From G020354945 sp964570585 (lineage in GTDB: Bacteria > Omnitrophota > Gorgyraeia > JABMRG01 > JAFGKX01): DNA of 64,000 nucleotides. A model generated the notes under the pieces. The model ran no database searches, had not been told where the DNA came from, and worked only from the letters and a program-made list of their open reading frames with translations. This document shows positions 15,154 through 24,100 of this stretch, in pieces (the first letter of the stretch is position 1; each line of letters starts with the position of its first letter). Where the stretch lies: contig CAZMYR010000001.1 in assembly GCA_964570585.1 (NCBI GenBank), positions 1-64,000 on the forward strand, written 5' to 3'. The position numbers and the translations under genes were made by a program.

Positions 15154-18100
15154 GCCGGCAGAGGAGGATTTTGTAGCAGTCTTTGCCACGCATATTCTAT
15201 TGATTTCCGAAATTTCAAGAGCTTGTGGTTTCTTCCCTGTTTGCGAGGGTGTTGATATCGCACTCCAGCAAGATATGAGAAATGTCTGATTTGTATACTG
15301 ACTCCTAACAGTGAATAGAAAGTCCCGGGGACTAATCCCTGCAATTAATCCTTTAGGTTTAAACGTCGTCTCATCTAAATATTTATAATTTGTTCTGATG
15401 CATTGTTGAAAGCTCTTTTTCCCTGCAGTTGGTCTTGTACCTATATCACGGGCTAGTCCTATTAATTGTTGGTACAATCCCTGCTGAGTCATCCTCATCA
15501 TCTCAAGATAAAGCTTACTCGCTTCATACACAAGTGGCGGAGCCTGCTCTGTTTTTATCCTTATATCAGGGATATGTTTTGCCTGGGCCTCAAGATAACT
15601 CTTCCAGGCACGAGTTGCCTCAAGGCGCAGGATCTCTGAATCTATGGGCTGGGAAATGACAGCTTCAAAATCAGTCTTACTCTTAACAGATACATCATAA
15701 AAAACAGGTTTTTCCCCACCGCTAATGGCTAATAGGCTATGAGTACCGTCTTTATATTCTATTGCCATCAATGCTACCAAGATGCCGTGAGTATAGAAGA
15801 AAGGTCCGATTAAGGAAATAGGGCTTTTAATCTTTCCGCTGACTTTTTTGGAACAAATCATATACTCACCCCAAAGGTAGTGGTCAAGTCTTCCGCCATC
15901 AACAATAATCTGGTTTCGTAACATATGCAGCGCGTCAGCAACATCCGGAGGCATATCTGTGCTATATAAGTTCTCTATGGGCTTAAGTTCAGCAAAATCA
16001 CCGATTCTTACGCCGGCTGAGGAGGATTTGGCAGATGCTGCTGTTGCGCCTGCTTTATCAAGAAGCCCTGACCAGATTCTGCCGGCTTCGGTGCCGGGCT
16101 CTATGCCTAATTTATCAAGTATAGTCTCTTTATCATAATCAAGAATATTTACTAAAGCGCCGCCGTTTAAAGACTCTAAGATTTCACCGGGTGTGTATCC
16201 TCCTTTTATATTAGGTTGTGATGGCAAGGTGTATTGTATTAATAGTTCTATAACCGGGTAGTAAGTTTCAGCCAGCTTTACCCAAAATGCATAGGCATTG
16301 ACGACTTTTTCCTTAGAAATAGGAATAGCAACGTTAGGAATAAAAACAAGCGAAGAAGGGATTATATGCTTAGCTTTTAAAGAGGCAAGTGTCAATTTTG
16401 CTACATCAACAGCTCTGGCCCCATCTTTCTTATTGTCAGACAGGCAGGATTGCAAGGTCTTAAATTCTTCATTAAGCCTATTTCTTTGCCGTTTCTTAAG
16501 TGCGGCTGCTACGCCTGTTGCCCACATCCCTTTTTGGGCCAGTTTGGCATGTGTGTCTAAGTACTGCCACCACCCATCATATCGGAAAGGAATGGAGTTG
16601 GCTGTATCAATATATGTCAGTGTAAAGTCTTTCTGCGCCCCTATTGCAATCTCTTTAACATGCTTCTGCCACAGGTATGAGTTCCATGCATCATATTCGG
16701 CCATTCCGGATACCAAGCTCAAAGCTTTAAAAATCTGAGCTCTGCCCATGTGCGTTTTTTCTAACGGTGATATATCGGTTAAGAGCCTGAGCGGCCGCTT
16801 CAAATTATAAATATCTACACATTGAATAAGGCCTGTCCTGTCCTTTGCAAGAACAAACAAACCTGCCCTGGATGAAAAGACACCTATAATAGGCGCATAT
16901 TTGCCCTTTTCTATTTTAGGCTTCAGTTCTTCTAATCCGGATTTAAAGATATCTGCTTCTAACCTATTTAGCGCCTCATTAAATGCCACATCTGCGGCAA
17001 ACCTTTTGATAAAAGCATTTTCATCAAAATAGAATTTAATATCATCTACTTCTATAACTTCGCCAGCTGAGGAGGATTTTGCGGTTTTGCTGTGACCAAG
17101 TAGATAGAGTTTATTGTTCATCTCATAGAAGACCCGCTTGAACTCCTTGGCCAATACCGTGGCGATATCCTCCTTGGTGGATGCAGCTCTTATCTTTGCC
17201 TTCTCAACGCCCCAGGCAAAGGCGCGCTTGAGCTGTTCTACAAACAGACTATCCTCTGCCTCTACCTTTGCTGGCATAAAATCATCTTTAAAGCCCATGG
17301 CCAGGTGCTTTATCTTTTCTCTGGTATTTTTATGCAAGCCATTAACCAGCGCCTCGGTATCAGATTGACTCCTCTCTAAAATCTCATCAGGGGTTAAACC
17401 ATCATCTAATAATGCTAAGGTATTTAAGATAATCTGCTGATAGTTTGTGGCTATGTTGAATTTAATCACTCCTGCTTTGGCTAATACAGCAAGTTCTTCC
17501 ATATCGCCTTCGATGGTTTCCGGCTGGACAATAGCTACATTAAATCTCTCGGCTTCTTTTTGCAACTCTTCTGTAAGCCAGGGACTTATCTTGTCCACCT
17601 GTGGTATAGGAGCCAATGTCTTCATATCATAATCTATGCCATGGCCTGAGCCATTATTTGTGGCAATAAGGTCAAAAGATAGGTTCTTTAATTTAAGATA
17701 CTCTCCCATTACCCTTATAACAGCAGGATGGGTCATCTTGGGCTCAAGCTTACCGTCACGTCTTGGGTTTGGCACTTTCTTATCAACCTGGCCCACCTCT
17801 ATCACTTTTCCAAAATGGCCAGTTAATTCAGGAGTATGTTTATCCACTATCCTATCTATATATTCAAGCTGATGCGCTGTCTCTTCTGCGTTGCTGGTAG
17901 GAAGAAGTAGTAGCTTTTGTTTCTCGCTTATACTCTTTGAGACTTCTGGGCTTAGGTCACCTGCTATAGTAGCCCTGGCAACTTCTCTCATTATTTTGTC
18001 ATAAGCAGCAATAACTTCATCTTCCGAAATACTTTCCACAGGGCTCTTTTCGGAGACACCTGGCCCACGAACATCTTTATACATACGAGCTTTCTTGCGT

Positions 18101-21100
18101 AAAACGCCAAAGGCTGCATTCATATTTCTAACAACGCTGTCAATCTTCCCAGGCGCTCTATTACGTTTTTTCATATTCGAGATAACTGTTCCTCTTATAT
18201 GGTCAAGTCTTGCCATATTGTCTTTATCATATGGATTTGCCTTAAGAAAATCAGCGCCCCATTCAAGCGGCAGCATAGAGTTCCTCTCCAGGCTAACAAC
18301 TAAATCCTCAGCAGGCGTGCCATTTTTCTCATAATAGTCTAAGACGGCCTCACCAGCTACTCCATCATAAATAGTTGAAGCATCTATGCCTATTGAGGTA
18401 AACCCTGCTTCAATTAAGGATTCAATATCACTCTTTATTATCGCGCGCTCTGCGCTGAGATTATCATTTAACCTCCTCTGGACGGCTTCCAAGATTTTCA
18501 CATCAATAGTATCAATTCTTATCTTATCATTATATGTACCCTCACCATTTTCCTTCTCATATTCCTCTTTCAATATCGCCTTTGCGTCAAATAAATAATC
18601 TTCATACTGAAGACGGCCACCATGTAAAACCAACGGGTTTTTAAATCCAATTCGCTCTGCTACTTCTCTTACATAGGCAACCACTCTTTTTTCATGTAAA
18701 GCATAACTAAGCTGGGAACGACCTACTGCAAAAATAACAGCAGCATTTTGGGCCATCGCAGCCTTGAGATGACCCTCAATCTGATTATAGCTGACGATAT
18801 CGGCTGCTATTAATGCCTTCCTTGCCTTTTTTACAGCCTCGAATGCATCATGCCCGGGGGTAAATAAGCCCTCTGAGGGCCCAATTATAGTAGCTGTGCC
18901 GGTTGAGCCGACAGTTTCTATATACTGGTCATCACGGTGCTGGATAAGTTCGGTGATGGCCTGCTGGACCTTCCCTCCAGCTTCTTGGATAAGCATCTGG
19001 CGTGCTTTATTAGCAGCCGCTTCATCCCCGCTAATTGTCTTACGATCCCACTTTCTTATCTCAGCAATCCTTTCTTCAGGTAGTTTGCCTGCCGAGGAGG
19101 ATTTTGCTTCAGCTATTGGGAGACCAGTAAGCTCCAGTGGCAGTGGCTGTATGCCACTTGCATCCTTAGTAATCAAAAATCCGCTATGTCGGTCATTGAG
19201 GATGGCGTTGGGGTCAAAGGTTATGAATATCTCATTGGTAAGGAAAGGGACTTCGTCCCCTGCCACCAGGTGCGAAGCTTTTTCTACAGGAAGGCGATGG
19301 ATAATCACAGAATCGCCATCTTCAATAAAGTCAGGTTTTGCTTGACCGGTCTGAATAAATTTGGCTTGAATGCCTGCTCCGTTAACATCAGTAACTTCAA
19401 ATAGATAACGAGCCTTAAGCAGAAGCTTCTGTCCTATCTCTATATAAGGAAAGTCTTCTTCTTTGCGCAGGCGGGCTACATCCATAACCGCTAATTTGTC
19501 TTTTACTCGACGGGTTACATAACGAGCAGCGAGTAACTCAAGGCCTAACCTTCCCTTATCATCATAATCATAATTCAGGGCAGTATTATACTTTGCTGTC
19601 TTGGCCTTTAGGCTTCTTCCGTATATTTCGCGAATAGCCCTGGCAAGCTCGTCAGGAAGCCTATATCCAAGGAAGGTATCCACCATTTCTCCCAAGTCCT
19701 GCTCTTCAGGAATTAGCAAAGGATTATCAGAGCCAAGCATCTTTTCAGTCCAGTGGACAATCCTGTCAAACCCCTCTTTTCTTTCGCCTTTAAAGCTGTA
19801 GAAGTAGCCAAGATTATCTCTATTTTTCACCCTTAAACCTTTTATTATTTTACCCTCAGCCAGGGCCTGTAAGGTCTCTTCAATTAATTGCTCGGCTAAT
19901 CTATCCAGTTGTTTCTGAATTCTTTTAGGCAGTAACTGATATGCTAAACGAGGCAAGACTTCATAGACTATCCATAGGTCACGACTCAAGATTATAGCTG
20001 CTTCGCCTTTCTCCTTAGCTTCCTCGGTTAAAAGGTCGGTTGCATCAACCTGCTCAAAGAAGCCATACATCCAGGTTGCGATTGCATTACGAACCTCTAT
20101 GCTATCTCCATCAACCCTGGTAATAATCTCATTCTGGGTATTCGATTTTCTGCTTAAGAAAGAAACAAAATATTGTCCTTCATCGCATTTTACATAATAT
20201 TTTGCACCATCTATCAAATCTAATGCGATTTCGCTTACATTATGTAAGGTCATGCCGGTCAGCTTAATATCTACAGGCTGAGCAGGTTTATAGATGTAAT
20301 AAAGCGAACCATATTTTCTTTTCCCTTCTTGATATTGGCGCCTGGTGCCGGCTTCTTCAAACCCTAATTTTCCAATATACTTCTTAAATCTCTCTAAGAC
20401 CCTATTGACTACCTTTTGCTTTTCATAACGGCCAAAGTTAGCATGCGTTCCTATCCTAACCTCAGGGCTGGCAAAAGACTTGGGTAACTCATTGTATGCA
20501 TCAAGGAATGCCCCGAATGTCCTATCTCCCATAACCATGGGGACCAGCATCTTATTGGTTATCTCCACTGCGCTCATTTCTGCTCCGCTTAAAGGTTCCA
20601 TTCCGTGACCGCTAACCTCTGCCCCTCCACCAATGCGGGCATTGTTACGGAGGTTTACCAGAAGATTGGACTTGCGGCCTCCAAAAATCAGAGTCTCCTC
20701 ATTCTCTGCCATTATACTGCCTTCTGTCTGTTTCATTTCATCCTTCACATAACCAAAACCTACCGGGCCCTCTAAAACATCCATATGCAGACGGATTCCC
20801 TGCTTTAAATATTCTTGCTTCATCTTCTCCACTAACAGCTTAAACCCAGCGTAGAATTTCACTTCAACATAAAATATTGTCCTCTGAGTATCTTTTTCGC
20901 CTAAACGCCTGGCTTTCTCTACATCCTGCCTGGCTATAGTCCTGGCGTACAAGGCCATCAGTTCATCGCCTTGAACCATCTTGGCTAATTGGGGCAGCCA
21001 GGTAATTAACCTGTCCTTGTCTTCATCGCCGATTATGGCTATTTCTACATCTTTCTCTTCAAAGGTGGCCATCGCCTGTCGGACAAACCACGGTATATTA

Positions 21101-24100
21101 GGATAAGGTTCGCCATCCGGGAACATATAGTCAGGGTCATCGTGGACTACCAAAACCTTTTGCCCTAAAGCTCTAAAGATAATCTGATCCATTCCCCCTG
21201 AACCATGCTGATAACCTAATCCAAGGGTGGGTAAGCTATATTTCTCAAACGGTCGCTGCCAGCAGAGTAAAGGCCGTTCTGAAAACTTCTCATCAAACTC
21301 TTTCTGTTCAGCTCTAGAAAAGCCTAAACTCTTTCCTAAATCTTTACGGATTGCCTCCCATTTATCATCCCAATCTAATTCCCGGGTAGCCATTATAAGC
21401 TCGCGTATTCCACCCTTCTGGTGGATAGCCCTTTTCCATAACCATCCCCATATATCTCTTCCTAAACGAATATAGGCTATTGAATATAAATAGTGGGTAT
21501 AGGCAACCTCTACTGCAGAGAGCACTTTTATTTCTCTCTCTTTCAGCTGTTCTTCTGGACAGGGCCTGGTTCTGCCAGCAATAATACCTTCTTTTAAACC
21601 CTGCATCTCCTCATCATTAATACTCAATACCTGGGCTAAGGTATGTTCCCTACCTTTTTTATCCAGTTTAATATCGAACCAGCTGAGCATCTGTTTCCAG
21701 CCGCTAAACTCCCAGGGGTTATGGCTGGCTGTGCCGTGGCCACCACCAAATAAAAGATGCTCTGCCTCTTTATAGGCTTCGAGTAAATCTCCTCTTCCTT
21801 CTCCTACACATATCCCATCATTCCAGAGCAGGTTGACAATAAGATAATACATTGGGGTTGAGATAATACCTTTCTTTTCAAAATCTTCCGCCAATACATT
21901 AAATCTTTCCACATCTTCAGGGCGCAGACGTCCGGCATCAAGGTCTTCCTTTATCCATTTCATAGCACGGTCAAGGCCTTTCTTATTAGATTTTACTAAA
22001 AATACGTTTACTCCTGAATAAAGCAGGCCTAAGGCATAGACATCTCTATGTTCCTGTATAGGTAGGCGGCATCCACCACTGACTAAACCCCAAACCTTTT
22101 CTCGAAGCTGCTGATGCAGTTTGGGATTTTTTTCTATTTGGCGTTTTAATTCTTCGTCTTTTAAACCCATGCCTTCTAACATAGTGGTACCTAATTCTAT
22201 GGCTGAGGAGAAGATAAGCTTCTTAGACATCAAGGCCGGATATCGCTCTGTAATCCCAGGAAGTTTTAAGTCTGTGGTTCTAAAAGCGGAGCGTAAATCA
22301 TAGGTTCTATAGGAGAACCACTGGCCATGTTCCATAATATCGAATCTTCTAATAATATCGCCCTCGCGAACCTCTATATGTTCCTGGATAGTAACTCCTT
22401 TTGCCTTAATCTCTCGGGTATCATCAAAAAGAATATTATCTACACATTGGAGTTTTCCCTCAGTCCTTTTTTCCTTATAGGTTATCTCATGGGGGTTATC
22501 AATGATTTCTACTCCTGCAAATGGCCTCATATGACCATTTTTCTCAGGAACTTCATTTAGGATATCACTTATCTCATTAAGGAGTTTAGCTGAATCTTTA
22601 ACCGTTAAACCAAAGACTTGAGAAAAGCTTTCTACTCCTTCTTTCCTGCTTTTAGAAGACACTCTGTTAGCTGCTGTATATTGAGCATCTCTGGTCATTA
22701 TCTGGTGATAGGCAACTATCTTGGTAAGCGTCTTGTATTGTTCTAAGTCAAACTCAGATTTATGTCTGCGGAGGGTTTCAGGATTATGAAGGGCTTGGGT
22801 AAGTATCGATAATTGATCGGTCTTCAAGTTTAATCCAGGGTGAAGCATAGCATAAAGCGAGGTCAACATCGTAAGTAATTCTTCTGGAGCTGCTTCTCCT
22901 TTTTCGAGTTCTGCTCTTCCTATCTCATAGCCGCCATTCTTCAGAACAGCATTATATGCAAAAATTGTCCGCCAGATATCGCCGGCTTCTAAATAAGCCT
23001 TAGCCACCGCCCGGTATAGATGGCGCCATTCCTCTGCCTCTACTTTTTGGGGTAGTTTACGTAATTCAGCGGCGTCGGCCTCTATATCTCCCCCGGTAAC
23101 CTCTGCTAAAATCCCAAGTATCCGGCTATCATCCTTTGTCTCTTTGAATATATCCACTGCTAATGGTAGAAGCCGCAATATAAAGTGCAATCTTTCCAAG
23201 CGCTTAATCCTTCTGGATAAATCTTTTTCAGTCTCGGCAACATCTACTCCGTGAGTTACATAACTGCCTGCTGAAGCAGATTTGGTGGCAATAGCACCAA
23301 TAAGGCTTTTAACTTCTTCAACGGGCTTGAAGAACTTAAGAACCTCTGCTTCGCCTTTAGCGCTAAGTACATATCTGCCAACAGTTGATGGAACATAAAG
23401 CGATTGGCCCCTCTTAAGAGGGATATCTTTCCCGCCTGAGCTAATTACAACCTCGCCTTTTATAACAAGAATATCGTGAGAAGTACCTTCTACTGGCGCT
23501 ACACTTAATTCAGCCTCAGCGCCTTTTCCTTTTCCATTAAGCGTAAATCTGTGCACATTAAAATATTCCTGGGGCCAGACATTGGGGTATGTGCCTTGGA
23601 TAAGGACTTCTTCTTTTGCTATCAAATCCTTGCCATACCTATCTCGCCATTTTCCACGCTCAATTTGAGGCTCTAAAACAAAATTCTTCTCCTCTGTTGT
23701 TGTATCCTTTAAACCTTTCCTGACGAACATCTCTATTGTCTCAAACTCTGCCTGTAAGAAATCCTCTTCTGATGTAGTCGGACGTCTGGCTAAATTCTTG
23801 CGCATTATTAAACCTTTATCTTTTTTGAAAACAATAGGGGTAAAAAAGTCTGCAAAACTGAAGGTAATATTAGAGGTTTGCTGGGGTTCAACAAGTATAA
23901 GATGTTCATTGCCGCCTGTATCGTTTACAGGTATTACTATCCAGGCCTCATTTTTGGCCTGCGGTCCTTTCAGGGGATGGGTCTGGTGGGAAAGGCCAAA
24001 TATACTATGGGGATAACCGACGGGTGAGAGGATAACCTTCCCGGGCTCAAGTTCAATCTCATTAAATAATTCTACAATCCTGGCTCTGACACCTTGGATT

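Larger units (their letters stand above)
15154..23283 (-). repeat. K(S/A)SSAG boundary hexapeptides in the 26142 gene (5 copies)
   Basis: Copies at 15154-15171, 16012-16029, 17062-17079, 19087-19104 and 23266-23283; only the last is a variant (KSASAG). Four of the five use AAA-TCC-TCC-TCN-GCN-GGC, so they are similar in DNA as well as protein. Each falls where one recognisable module ends and the next begins. Confidence 0.9.

Noticed and set aside
19105..23265. Firm assignment as alpha-glucan phosphorylase
   Set aside because: Only two short motifs faintly agree and the PLP-lysine context is not recognisable.
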